A stretch of 64,000 nucleotides of DNA from DATKEJ01 sp963768715 (GTDB taxonomy: Bacteria > Bacteroidota > Rhodothermia > Rhodothermales > DATKEJ01). The stretch lies in contig CAVYJC010000002.1 of assembly GCA_963768715.1 (NCBI GenBank), positions 248,001-312,000 on the forward strand, written 5' to 3'. Of the stretch, positions 37,947 through 46,636 are shown one piece after another. The notes under the pieces were generated by a model, which searched no databases, had not been told where the DNA came from, and saw nothing but the letters and a program-made list of their open reading frames with translations. The stretch's first letter is position 1. The number at the start of each line of letters is the position of its first letter. The translations under genes and the position numbers were made by a program.

Positions 37947-39920
37947 TTGGCCCCAGTTCGCAAAAAATCATTGAAAAAACAAGGACAAAACACCGACGAC
38001 GTGTGGAAACGGCGAGTCTTCATGATCATCGCCGCTTCCATCCCTGTCGTCGCCTTTGCCCTCGTGGAGGGAGGATTGCGGCTCGCCGGCTATGGATCGG
38101 ACGCCCCGCTTTTCGTGCCGATCGAAGGACTTGACGGATACCTGCGATCGAACGACAGCGTCGCCGTGAGGTATTTCGTTTCTGAAGCGACGCTGCCCAC
38201 GATCCCACTCGAGATCTTTCGCACTGAAAAGACGGACAGTACGATCCGCATCGTCGTCCAGGGAGGCTCCTCGGCGGCCGGCTTCCCATATTACTTCGGC
38301 ACTAGTCTCGCCGATGAACTCGAACCTGTTATGGCCGACCTGCTTCCTGGAAAGGATGTCCAGGTTATCGGCACGGCGATGGCGGCCGTGAACACGTTTA
38401 CGCTTCTGGACCTGTCGGACGACATTCTGGCTCTTCGGCCTGACCTGATCCTCATCTACGCGGGACATAATGAATACTACGGAGCGTTGGGTGTGGGCTC
38501 CTCGCAGTCGTTCGGCCGATCGGCCCGACTGAAACGGTGGTACCTCCGGCTCAGACGACTTCGAACTGTTCAGGCCCTTAGAAACGGCATTGCCGGGCTT
38601 CTCTCGAAGACCTCGGGCCATGAGCGCGGTCGCCCACCCGGCGTGACGCTCATGGAGAGGATGGTGGGTGAGCAATCTATTCCATATGGGTCCGAGGCAT
38701 ACGAAGACGGAGTGGGACAATTCCGTTCGAATCTTCGGGCGCTGCTCGCTAAATACGCAGATCGGGGCATCCCCGTAGTCATCGGAACGCTTGCCAGCAA
38801 CGTGCGCGACCAGGCGCCCTTTGTCGACGGCGCCGAGCCAGGGCACGATACGAAGCGCCTTGACGAGGCCGTAGCCGAAGCCGAATCGGCCGCGGCGCGC
38901 GGCGACACGGCGTCGGCCGTCGAAAAGCTGTCAGAGGTTGTGTCGAGGGATTCCATCTACGCGTCAGCGCGGTACGCTCTGGGCCGGCTGCTCCTGCACG
39001 GGGGACAGGCCGAGCGTGGTCGCGAACTGCTGTATGGGGCGAAAGACCGTGATGAGTTGCGATTCAGGGCCGTCGAAGAGATGAATCGAATCATCGAGCA
39101 GTCTGTCGACAACGAGCATGTGTTTCTTGCAGACGTGCAGAGAGTCATGGCAGAGGCCACCGCAAACGGCTTACCGGACTCAACCGTGATGACGGAGCAC
39201 CTTCACCCCAACGTCCGCGGTTACCGGCTCCTGACCCAGGCTTTCGTTCAGGCGATCACGCGAGCGGGACTGTTCGGGCTTTCCCCGGCGACAGAGATCC
39301 ACTACCGAAACGTGACGAGGCTGGATTCTCTTGTCGGAGCGCTCCGCCTCGTCAGGCTCAAGGGCAGCTGGCCGTTCAAACCGCCCGGCTCGCGCACAAC
39401 GGAGCTCACGGAGACGCAGACCGGCTCGGTCGAGGAAAAACTGGCGCTCGATGTGCTGAACGAAAAGAAAGACCGGACGGAGGCGCTGGCGGAACTCGGA
39501 AAATACTATCTCTCCGAGCATCGATTCACTGACGCCCGCGATGCTTCCCTTGCCATAGCCGAGCGCTTTCCGTTCATGGGAAGGCCGCTTGTCGATGCTG
39601 GGGATGCCGCCCTGTCAATGGGCAGGCCGAAGGACGCCCTCAAATACTATCGCAAGAGTCTCGAAAGGGAGGAATCGGGAGCAGCACATCGAATGATTGG
39701 CGCTATAGTCCTGCAGCAGGGTAAACACGAGGAGGCAATCCACCAGCTAAGACGCTCCCTGGAACTGGAGCCGGGAAATCCACAGTCATTATACAATCTT
39801 GCTGGAGCTCTCGCGTTGTCGGGCCGCCTGGAGGAAGCGCGCGCGGTTTGCGACACCCTGCTCGCCAAATATCCCGGCCACGAGCAGGGCCGGAAACTAC
39901 TGGAGAGTTTGAGAAGATGA
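37947..39920 (+). CDS. Membrane-anchored SGNH/GDSL hydrolase with C-terminal TPR repeats
   Basis: 657 residues from a TTG start at 37947; GGAAGGGG ends 6 nt upstream and the first in-frame ATG would cut into the membrane helix. One N-terminal helix (MIIAASIPVVAFALVEGG). SGNH blocks: VVQGGSSAAGFPY with the Ser pair 108/109, GHNEYYG with Asn175, and TEHLHPN with the Glu417/His420 pair. From about 515 two to three TPR units follow (for example PKDALKYYRKSLEREESG and EEAIHQLRRSLELEPGNPQ). Likely a periplasmic esterase acting on an acylated glycan or lipid. It ends 6 bp from the convergent malG gene. Confidence 0.8.
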   Translation: MAPVRKKSLKKQGQNTDDVWKRRVFMIIAASIPVVAFALVEGGLRLAGYGSDAPLFVPIEGLDGYLRSNDSVAVRYFVSEATLPTIPLEIFRTEKTDSTIRIVVQGGSSAAGFPYYFGTSLADELEPVMADLLPGKDVQVIGTAMAAVNTFTLLDLSDDILALRPDLILIYAGHNEYYGALGVGSSQSFGRSARLKRWYLRLRRLRTVQALRNGIAGLLSKTSGHERGRPPGVTLMERMVGEQSIPYGSEAYEDGVGQFRSNLRALLAKYADRGIPVVIGTLASNVRDQAPFVDGAEPGHDTKRLDEAVAEAESAAARGDTASAVEKLSEVVSRDSIYASARYALGRLLLHGGQAERGRELLYGAKDRDELRFRAVEEMNRIIEQSVDNEHVFLADVQRVMAEATANGLPDSTVMTEHLHPNVRGYRLLTQAFVQAITRAGLFGLSPATEIHYRNVTRLDSLVGALRLVRLKGSWPFKPPGSRTTELTETQTGSVEEKLALDVLNEKKDRTEALAELGKYYLSEHRFTDARDASLAIAERFPFMGRPLVDAGDAALSMGRPKDALKYYRKSLEREESGAAHRMIGAIVLQQGKHEEAIHQLRRSLELEPGNPQSLYNLAGALALSGRLEEARAVCDTLLAKYPGHEQGRKLLESLRR

Positions 39921-39926
39921 TGCTCC

Positions 39927-40790
39927 CTATCCCTTCACTGATCCCAGCGTCAAACCCGAAATCAGGTAGCGACTGAGCATCAGAAAGAGCGCGACGACAG
40001 GAATGGAGACGAGGAGTGACCCGGCGGCATACATCCCCCACTCTGTGCTGAGTTTGCTCTGAAACATCTTTAGCCCGAGCGGAAGCGTAAACATCTGCGT
40101 ATCCTGCAGCACCACGTTGGCCACGACGTATTCGTTCCAGGCCGTCATGAACGAAAACAGCGCCGTAATCACCAAGGCCGGCGCGGCGAGCGGGAAGATC
40201 ACTTTGTAGAACGTTTGCCAAGGCCCGCACCCATCGATCCGCGCCGCTTCCTCGAGCGCATTGGGAATCGTGTCGTAGTAACCCTTCATCTGCCAGATCG
40301 TGAACGGAAGGGCGGTCGCTGAATAAATGACGATGATCCCGATGTACGAGTTGATGAGATGGAGTCGAATGAGAACCATGTACAATGGAAGCAGCAGCAT
40401 GGTAGCGGGAAACATCTGTGTGACCAGCAGTCCACTCAGCATCGAACCTTTGCCTTTGAACCGGAATCTCGAAAGTGCATAGCCTGTCGTCGACGCCAGC
40501 GCCACCCCGGTGACCGTTACCACAAGCGCTACGATCGTAGAATTGAGCAGCCACCGGAGAAAGGGCGTCTTCGTGAGCAGCTCCGAATAGTTTGACAGCG
40601 TGGCATCATCAGGAATGATATCGAGAGACGTAGAGAGCAAACGATCGCCTGGTCGCAGAGAGATTGTGACAATTCGCAGGACCGGATAGATCGCCACTGC
40701 GACGGCGACCGCCAGCACGAAGTACGTTGCGAGGGTCGACGTCAGCCGCTTCGGATCGATCTTGCTATGTCTCTTCTTGACTCCGCTCAT
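39927..40790 (-). CDS. malG: Maltose/maltodextrin-type ABC transporter permease MalG
   Basis: 287 residues from ATG 40790, which starts 14 bp after the malF stop; a longer frame reads back into malF. Six predicted membrane helices. The cytoplasmic EAA loop is NALEEAARIDGCGPWQTFYK, the contact site for the ATPase subunit, and the C-terminus LISGLTLGSVKG is typical of MalG. Imports sugar delivered by the neighbouring binding protein. No MalK ATPase gene is present in this window, so a shared ATPase encoded elsewhere is inferred. Last gene of the GH97-malE-malF-malG series. Confidence 0.92.
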   Translation of the reverse strand: MSGVKKRHSKIDPKRLTSTLATYFVLAVAVAVAIYPVLRIVTISLRPGDRLLSTSLDIIPDDATLSNYSELLTKTPFLRWLLNSTIVALVVTVTGVALASTTGYALSRFRFKGKGSMLSGLLVTQMFPATMLLLPLYMVLIRLHLINSYIGIIVIYSATALPFTIWQMKGYYDTIPNALEEAARIDGCGPWQTFYKVIFPLAAPALVITALFSFMTAWNEYVVANVVLQDTQMFTLPLGLKMFQSKLSTEWGMYAAGSLLVSIPVVALFLMLSRYLISGLTLGSVKG

Positions 40791-40804
40791 GACAATCTTC
40801 TCAG

Positions 40805-41704
40805 CTAGTAGAGAGACTCGGTCGCTCGGGTTCGATTCAAGAACACCTGGGTGAAAGCGAACAGAATGCCAAAAATCACCATGGACAGCGCAGCGGCCCA
40901 TCCAAAGCGGTACATGTTGAACGCGGCCTTGTAGACGTACGAGACGAGAATGTGCGTCTGATCAGCCGGTTCACCTGCGTTCGACACCAGCCAGACGATA
41001 TTGACATTGTTGAACGTCCAGACAATCCCGAGCGTGATGGCGGGCACCATGACCGGCTTAAGCAAGGGCGCCGTGATACCCCAGAACTTCCTCCACTCGG
41101 AAGCACCGTCGACTTCCGCCGCCTCATACAACTCGCCCGGTATGGACTGAAGCCCTCCAAGGGCGACAACCATCATGAAGGGGAAGCCCAGCCAGACGTT
41201 TGTCAGAATCACAGCCACGAAGGCTTCAAATGGTGAGCTGAGCCACTCGATCCCCGGCAGCCCGAGATACTTCGAGATCAGCAAATTGATCGCGCCATAC
41301 TCATAATTGAACATGCCGCGCCACGTCAATGCCGTGATGTACTGGGGAATGGCCCACGGTAGTATCAGCAGCACTCGCCAGACCGGTTTTCCGACGACGA
41401 ATCGTTGATTGAGCATCACCGCTAGAAACACCCCGATGCCGACGTGAAAAACGACGTTTACCACGGTCCAAACGATCGTCTTGATCAGTATGCGCCAAAA
41501 AAGCGGCTCTTGGAAGACGGCCACATACTGCTGAAATCCGATAATCCGCCAATCTCTGAGGTGATAGATGTTGGCGTTCGAAAGGGACAGTACCACATTG
41601 TAGAAGAACGGATAGGCAACTACCGCCAAGACAATGACTGTTGCCGGACCGATCAGAAATGACAGGAACCAGCGCGACGAGCTATTGCCACCGGATCCGG
41701 TCAT
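40805..41704 (-). CDS. malF: Maltose/maltodextrin-type ABC transporter permease MalF
   Basis: 299 residues and six membrane helices. It lacks the extra periplasmic P2 domain of enterobacterial MalF, as is usual for short MalF/UgpA-type permeases. EAA loop: GELYEAAEVDGASEWRKFWG. The stop codon is 49 bp downstream of the malE stop-to-start gap and 14 bp ahead of malG. Pairs with MalG to form the inner-membrane channel. Confidence 0.92.
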   Translation of the reverse strand: MTGSGGNSSSRWFLSFLIGPATVIVLAVVAYPFFYNVVLSLSNANIYHLRDWRIIGFQQYVAVFQEPLFWRILIKTIVWTVVNVVFHVGIGVFLAVMLNQRFVVGKPVWRVLLILPWAIPQYITALTWRGMFNYEYGAINLLISKYLGLPGIEWLSSPFEAFVAVILTNVWLGFPFMMVVALGGLQSIPGELYEAAEVDGASEWRKFWGITAPLLKPVMVPAITLGIVWTFNNVNIVWLVSNAGEPADQTHILVSYVYKAAFNMYRFGWAAALSMVIFGILFAFTQVFLNRTRATESLY

Positions 41705-41753
41705 GTAGCACTTCCGCCCACCGAAATTGCAATTGTACCCAAGGAGCTCATGC

Positions 41754-43004
41754 CTACAGAAATGTGTCTTTGATCAACTTCTCGGCCTGTTCCTGCATCA
41801 TCCGTGCTCCTTCCTCCGCTGTCACGGCGCCGTTCATTACGAGTTGATAGGGCCCGCGAGCGCCATCCCAAATTTGCCGGAGCGCCGGATCCAACGGCAT
41901 TGGACGTCCTAAGGCGATTTGCCTCATCGATTCCTCAATCAACGGATTCGAAAAGATGGTCGAGTCGGCGAGCGCCTTTCGATTTACCGGAGTCGTCGCA
42001 AGGCGCTTTGCCATCGCGATCTGGACCTCGGGCCCCGTAAGATAGAGCATGACTTTCCTTACAGCGGCATACTTCTCAGGCGGGACGTTGACGTTCACCG
42101 AGTATCCCTTAGCCGAGACCATGGGTCGACACCATTCACCTGTTTCCGAGATTTTTGGGATGGGGGACAAACCAATGTCTATCCCCGCATCTATGTAACC
42201 TCCCCAGGCCCACGGGCCGTTGATGATCATGGCGGCACGACCGTCCTTGAAGAGTCCTTCGGCGATGTCATAGTCGGACTCTCGAGGAATCACTTTGTAT
42301 TTGTCCCTCAAATCAAGAATGAACTGAATGGCCTTGACTGTCGCTTCTGTGTTCAGAGTCGGCCTGCCATCTTCATCCATAACCCAGCCGCCGAAGCCTG
42401 TCAAGAACGGGATAAAGAAGAAGGGCTCCTGGTATCCCCAGGTCAGTGCATACCGGTCGGGTCTGCCGTCACCGTCGGTATCCACGGTCAAGTCCTTCGC
42501 CATCTTCAGAAAGTCATCGAACGTTTCCGGCGGTTCAGGAACCAGTGCCCGATTGTAGACAAGGGTCAAATGATTTCCGATCTGGTCCGCGAGCATCCAT
42601 GTCGAATCCTTCCAGGTGACGAGCCCATCCTCGGTATATTCGTCGAACACGTCGGGCGAAAAGACACGCTCAAGCGGCACGATAGTGTTCGTCTGCACAA
42701 ACAGACCGACGTTGTCCGCGGGACCATAGATGATCTCGGGCCCTTGCCCCCCTACAGCGGCCGTCACGAAGAAATTCCGCATTTCCTCGTTCGACTTGAA
42801 GAGCGTCTCAATAAATATCTCGGATTGCTCGGCGTTGAACCGATCGACAAATTCATCGAGGATCATGCGTTCAGGGGTGGCTTTCGGGTGCCAGATACGC
42901 ACGACGATCCTGCCGTCGCTTCGCCCGGACGAACATCCTCCAAGAAACCCGAGCAAAAACAGCACCAGCGCAACGAGGCAAATCTCAAGCCTGAGCCGAA
43001 TCAT
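41754..43004 (-). CDS. malE: Extracellular sugar-binding lipoprotein (MalE-like) of the ABC transporter
   Basis: 416 residues. The start at 43004 is fixed by AGGAGG 5 nt upstream and by a 4-nt ATGA overlap with the GH97 stop codon. Signal peptide with lipobox FLGGC (Cys24). Family-1 solute-binding protein features: IVVRIWHPKATPERMILDEFVDRF, ADQIGNHLTLVYNRALVPEPPETFDDF, GLFKDGRAAMIINGPWAWGGY. The internal acidic loop VDTDGDGRPDRYAL resembles a calcium site. It captures maltodextrin-like sugars in the periplasm and hands them to MalFG; the substrate is inferred from the GH97 and SusCD neighbours. Confidence 0.9.
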   Translation of the reverse strand: MIRLRLEICLVALVLFLLGFLGGCSSGRSDGRIVVRIWHPKATPERMILDEFVDRFNAEQSEIFIETLFKSNEEMRNFFVTAAVGGQGPEIIYGPADNVGLFVQTNTIVPLERVFSPDVFDEYTEDGLVTWKDSTWMLADQIGNHLTLVYNRALVPEPPETFDDFLKMAKDLTVDTDGDGRPDRYALTWGYQEPFFFIPFLTGFGGWVMDEDGRPTLNTEATVKAIQFILDLRDKYKVIPRESDYDIAEGLFKDGRAAMIINGPWAWGGYIDAGIDIGLSPIPKISETGEWCRPMVSAKGYSVNVNVPPEKYAAVRKVMLYLTGPEVQIAMAKRLATTPVNRKALADSTIFSNPLIEESMRQIALGRPMPLDPALRQIWDGARGPYQLVMNGAVTAEEGARMMQEQAEKLIKDTFL

Positions 43005-44998
43005 CGGGCCTCCTGAGGGTGAAAACGTACCGCCTGCCCGCCACCCGGCGCCATTCGAACCGTCAGCACGCTGTCGCGCGTCACGGTAGTGTGCTCGATT
43101 CTGGTGTCTGTCTGGTTTGTCCGGTAATCGGCATCCGGCCCATCCGCATAGATTTCCGCCACGTATTGTCGCCCGTTGTCGAGGAAAGTGAGCGGAATCT
43201 CGAGCGTCCTGGCCTGCTCGTCGGTCACGGCGCCTAGATACCAGTCGTCGCTGTGACGATCCCTGCGTGCGATCGCGACATAGTCTCCAATCTTCGCCGC
43301 CGGCACGACGGTGTCTTCCCAATCGGTGGGAACGTCCTGGATAAACTTGAAGGCGGGATTCCCCTCGTAATTTTCTGGCAGGTCGGCCACCATCTGGAGA
43401 GGACTGTAGATCACCACGTAGAAGGCGAGCTGACGGGCGATGGTGGACGGCACGACATTGTCGGGTCTGGTCTCGAAATCGTGATCGAAGATTCCGGGCG
43501 TCATGTCGAACGGCCCGGCCAGCACCCTGGTAAAGGGCAATATGGTGGCATGCTCGGGGGGATTCCCACCATTGGCGCCCCATGCGTTGTACTCCATCCC
43601 ACGTGCGCCCTCACGCGTCATCATGTTCGGCCAGGTTCGGCGGATGCCGGTGTCCTTGATAGGCTCATGGACGTCCAGCATGATGTGCTTGCTCGCCGCG
43701 AGCTCAACGACGCGCCGGTAGTGGCGCACCATGAACTGACCATGGTGCGGCTCGCCGCCGTCCACTCGATCGCCGACGTAGCCGGTCTTGACGACGTTGA
43801 TGCCGAGGCGCTCATCCAAATCGAACGCGTCTTCCATCTGGCGCTCATAGTTGAGGACGCCGGCACTGGTTTCATGGTGACCGATGAGTCGGACGCCCTT
43901 TGACCGGGCATACGCGGTCACTTCCTCGATGTCGAAGTCGGGATACGGCTGCGTAAAGCTGAAAACGTTGCCGTTGTTGAACCAGTCGCCGTCCCATCCG
44001 ACGTTCCACCCTTCGACGAGCACACCGAGAAACCCATTCTTGGCCGCGAAATCCAAATACCTCTTGGCGCGTTCTGTTGTGGCGCCGTGATTCGGCCCCG
44101 ATTCCCAGGTGTACAGGTTGATATGCATTCCCCACCAGATCCCGGCGTACTTCCCGGGCGTAATCCACGACGTGTCTTCGATGCGATTCGGGTCGTTCAG
44201 GTTGAGGATCAGGTACGACGTAATCAAGTCTCCCGGGCTCCTTGCGATCTGAATCGTTCGCCATGGGGAAACATGGGGCGCGGTGACCTTCGCGCGCGTC
44301 CCGTCGGCCCAGGGTATCAAATTCGCCTTCAGGACGTTGCCACCGACGTTTTCCAGGGTCATACTCGGAAAATCGGTGAGGTTGGCTTCATGGAGACTCA
44401 GAAATAGGCCGTCGGCCGTCGACATGGTGAGTGGCGTGTGTACAGTATCCAACTCACTGACGGGCGACTCGGTGTAGAGATATTCGTAGCGATTGCTTCT
44501 ATACGCTGGAATCCACCACGCCGTATGGTCACCCGCGAGCGCGAACTCGGTGCGCTCGTCCGCGATGTCGAAGGCGTGCATCGACGGCTGATCCGGGAAT
44601 TCGTATCGGAACCCTACGCCATCATCGAATACCTTGAACAGGACGACGAGCTCGCGCCCGGACGAGGCACTCTCCTTGAGACGGACTCGCAGCTTGTTGT
44701 GGTGATCTCGAATGAAGTGTCTCTCACCCCAAACCTGTTCCCACGTCGTGTCGGCGGACCCCATTTCGGCACTGCTGATCGCAAACGACTCTCCAAAATC
44801 GGGAGCCCCCTTCACAGCAAAACCGAGCCTCGATGGCAATACTACCGGGCGACCGAACGCATCCACGGAGTAGAGAGGTGTCCCGCCGCTCACCCATGCT
44901 CGTACGACGACGTTACCGGAAGGTGAGTTAACGATCAGCGTGTCTGGCGGCGTTGCGATCGACACGATGCTCAGCATCAGGAATGCCATCACAGCCAT
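43001..44998 (-). CDS. Glycoside hydrolase family 97 (SusB-like) alpha-glucosidase
   Basis: 665 residues with an N-terminal signal-like segment (MAVMAFLMLSIVSIATPP). GH97 architecture: N-terminal beta-sandwich, barrel with YAGIWWGMHINLYTWESGPNHGATTERAKRYLDFAAKNGF, then GVLVEGWNVGWDG and LDVHEPIKDTGIRRTWPNMMTREGARGMEYNAW carrying the conserved Glu residues, and a C-terminal all-beta domain. SusB releases glucose from maltooligosaccharides in the periplasm. Whether this copy is inverting or retaining was not settled. Its TGA overlaps the malE start (ATGA), pointing to translational coupling of hydrolase and transporter. The upstream gap contains three inverted repeats. Confidence 0.9.
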   Translation of the reverse strand: MAVMAFLMLSIVSIATPPDTLIVNSPSGNVVVRAWVSGGTPLYSVDAFGRPVVLPSRLGFAVKGAPDFGESFAISSAEMGSADTTWEQVWGERHFIRDHHNKLRVRLKESASSGRELVVLFKVFDDGVGFRYEFPDQPSMHAFDIADERTEFALAGDHTAWWIPAYRSNRYEYLYTESPVSELDTVHTPLTMSTADGLFLSLHEANLTDFPSMTLENVGGNVLKANLIPWADGTRAKVTAPHVSPWRTIQIARSPGDLITSYLILNLNDPNRIEDTSWITPGKYAGIWWGMHINLYTWESGPNHGATTERAKRYLDFAAKNGFLGVLVEGWNVGWDGDWFNNGNVFSFTQPYPDFDIEEVTAYARSKGVRLIGHHETSAGVLNYERQMEDAFDLDERLGINVVKTGYVGDRVDGGEPHHGQFMVRHYRRVVELAASKHIMLDVHEPIKDTGIRRTWPNMMTREGARGMEYNAWGANGGNPPEHATILPFTRVLAGPFDMTPGIFDHDFETRPDNVVPSTIARQLAFYVVIYSPLQMVADLPENYEGNPAFKFIQDVPTDWEDTVVPAAKIGDYVAIARRDRHSDDWYLGAVTDEQARTLEIPLTFLDNGRQYVAEIYADGPDADYRTNQTDTRIEHTTVTRDSVLTVRMAPGGGQAVRFHPQEAR

Positions 44999-45053
44999 TT
45001 GGGCTCTTCGTCTGGATGAATGGGTCGGACAGGAGGATCCGCCTGCGGTCGTT

Positions 45054-45164
45054 TACAGACCACGCGCTGGAAGTCTGTACCGTGCAGACGACAGAATGTA
45101 CGATTCTGCACGTCTCTATGTAAGTCCGCCCGCATAGGGCCGTCGGGGTAGACACTGTCGGCCC
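45054..45164. promoter_or_regulatory. Three inverted repeats upstream of the GH97 gene
   Basis: TACAGAC/GTCTGTA (45054-45079, 12-nt spacer), CGTGCAGA/TCTGCACG (45081-45112, 16-nt spacer) and GGGCCG/CGGCCC (45137-45164). They lie 56-166 bp upstream of the GH97 start, between it and the susCD terminator. They may be operators or an attenuator for the hydrolase-transporter unit; no regulator gene is adjacent. Confidence 0.4.
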
Positions 45165-45217
45165 TCAAGCGTTGCCACAGGGCTCGAAACAGCGGACTTG
45201 CCCGATGAATAGCACAA

Positions 45218-45244
45218 GGGCGGGGATCGTTTGAATCCCCGCCC
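45218..45244 (-). terminator. Strong GC hairpin after susD
   Basis: AGGGCGGGGAT and ATCCCCGCCCT form an 11-bp perfect stem with a short loop, 30 bp past the susD stop on the minus strand. The T-tract beyond the stem is weak. It should separate susCD transcription from the GH97-malEFG unit, at least partly. Confidence 0.7.
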
Positions 45245-45274
45245 TCGAAAAGACCATGGCCGATTGTAAGCCGC

Positions 45275-46618
45275 CTAGATCGCCGGGTCGGCCGGCGTAT
45301 TCGGGTTATTCTCCCGCTCCGTCTGGGGATAGGGATAGAAGTTCCGGTTCCGCTCGAACGAGTCGTAGTTAGGGGGGCTCGCCTGAATGGGCCGATTGAA
45401 TCGCCGGCTGTCCTCGAGCGAAAGGCCTGTCAAGAACAGTTCAATCCGTCGGTTCAGGTATATAGCGTTCAATATGGCGTCCTGTGTGTCGGGGCCGTCA
45501 TAGGCGCCAAGACCTGCATTCACGCCCCAAGGATCGTCGGTTTTCTGCAGCACGACATTCAGTGAGGCAACGGCGCCCCCGAGGTTACCCGACCGTGCCG
45601 CCGCTTCCGCCTTGATCAGGTACATCTCACCGGGGAGATAGACCGGAATGGACTTCGAGTCACCGTCATAGAAACCGAGCATGACCCCAACGGGGAGCCG
45701 CGAGGTTTCCCCAAGGTCGTCGCTCGGCCCGAGGTAGAACGCTTTGCGGCCGTCCGAATCGGACACGACATACTCGGTTGAATCAATCCCGAAATTGTCC
45801 ACCGGCTTGTACGTCGCCGGCTCTTGCGTTGTCTCTACATACATCGGGTTTACGTTCCCACCGGTCGGCTCGTACCTCCATTCGGAAATCGTCGAGGCAC
45901 CCGAAATGGCGGCGTCGGCCGCAGCGCTGGCTGCCGAACTATTGCCCAGGAAGCCGTTGTATCGCGCCAGATAGGCGTTCAGGACCGCAGCCAAGTCGAA
46001 GTTCGAGGACCCAAGCACAGCCGTCTGGAACGCGGCCGGTACGCCGGCACCGCCCAGGGCACTGAGTCCGGCCTCGAGGTGTTGGATAGCCAACTCCAGG
46101 GCTGTCGCTCTAGGAACGAATTCGCCCTCGCCGTTCGGGCTCACATCCATCGGGAACGACTCGAAGAACATGTAGAGGTTACCCAGCGTGATCGCTTTGA
46201 ACAGATGACCAAACGCCAGGAAAGCGTTCCGCGTTGGCGCATTTCCAATCACGTTGGGGGAGTGATCAATGATGGCCTCAGCCATCCCCATTACGCGATA
46301 GCTGCTCGCCCAGATGGCGGTCGTGATCCCATTTTCGGCAGTCAGATTGGACCCACCCGCTTCGAGATCCAGCGGATTCGTGTAGCCCAGGACCACCCCA
46401 AACTCCCGGGTGCTGCAACCGGAAGCCCGGATGAAGACGTCCAGTGAGTTGACTTCATATTCGCGTTTCATGCCGATCGCCAGCGCCTGAAGGCCGTCAA
46501 CCGTGTTGACCACCTGGTCTTCACTCGCTGCGTTCGGGTTTTCAAAGGTGTCGCAGGACGTTCCGAACATTGAGATCGAGAGCCCGAATGCGACTGCTAA
46601 GATGGTTTTGCGTCTCAT
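45275..46618 (-). CDS. susD: SusD/RagB-family surface glycan-binding lipoprotein
   Basis: 447 residues. Signal peptide MRRKTILAVAFGLSISMFGTSC with lipobox (Cys22) followed by DTFENPN, as in SusD lipoproteins. Family features include FGHLFKAITLGNLYMFFESFPMD (TPR-like helices), VYLPGEMYLIKAEAAARSGN and a C-terminal SLEDSRRFNRP with YPYPQTERENNPN. It forms the lid over SusC and binds starch-like glycans at the surface. It starts 18 bp after the susC stop codon. Classified by pattern; the exact glycan is inferred from the GH97 neighbour. Confidence 0.9.
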   Translation of the reverse strand: MRRKTILAVAFGLSISMFGTSCDTFENPNAASEDQVVNTVDGLQALAIGMKREYEVNSLDVFIRASGCSTREFGVVLGYTNPLDLEAGGSNLTAENGITTAIWASSYRVMGMAEAIIDHSPNVIGNAPTRNAFLAFGHLFKAITLGNLYMFFESFPMDVSPNGEGEFVPRATALELAIQHLEAGLSALGGAGVPAAFQTAVLGSSNFDLAAVLNAYLARYNGFLGNSSAASAAADAAISGASTISEWRYEPTGGNVNPMYVETTQEPATYKPVDNFGIDSTEYVVSDSDGRKAFYLGPSDDLGETSRLPVGVMLGFYDGDSKSIPVYLPGEMYLIKAEAAARSGNLGGAVASLNVVLQKTDDPWGVNAGLGAYDGPDTQDAILNAIYLNRRIELFLTGLSLEDSRRFNRPIQASPPNYDSFERNRNFYPYPQTERENNPNTPADPAI

Positions 46619-46636
46619 AATTATCAGGCCTTCAGA

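Noticed and set aside
41919..43016. 365-codon plus-strand frame opposite malE
   Set aside because: Shadow of malE, which has a lipobox, ribosome binding site and family motifs.
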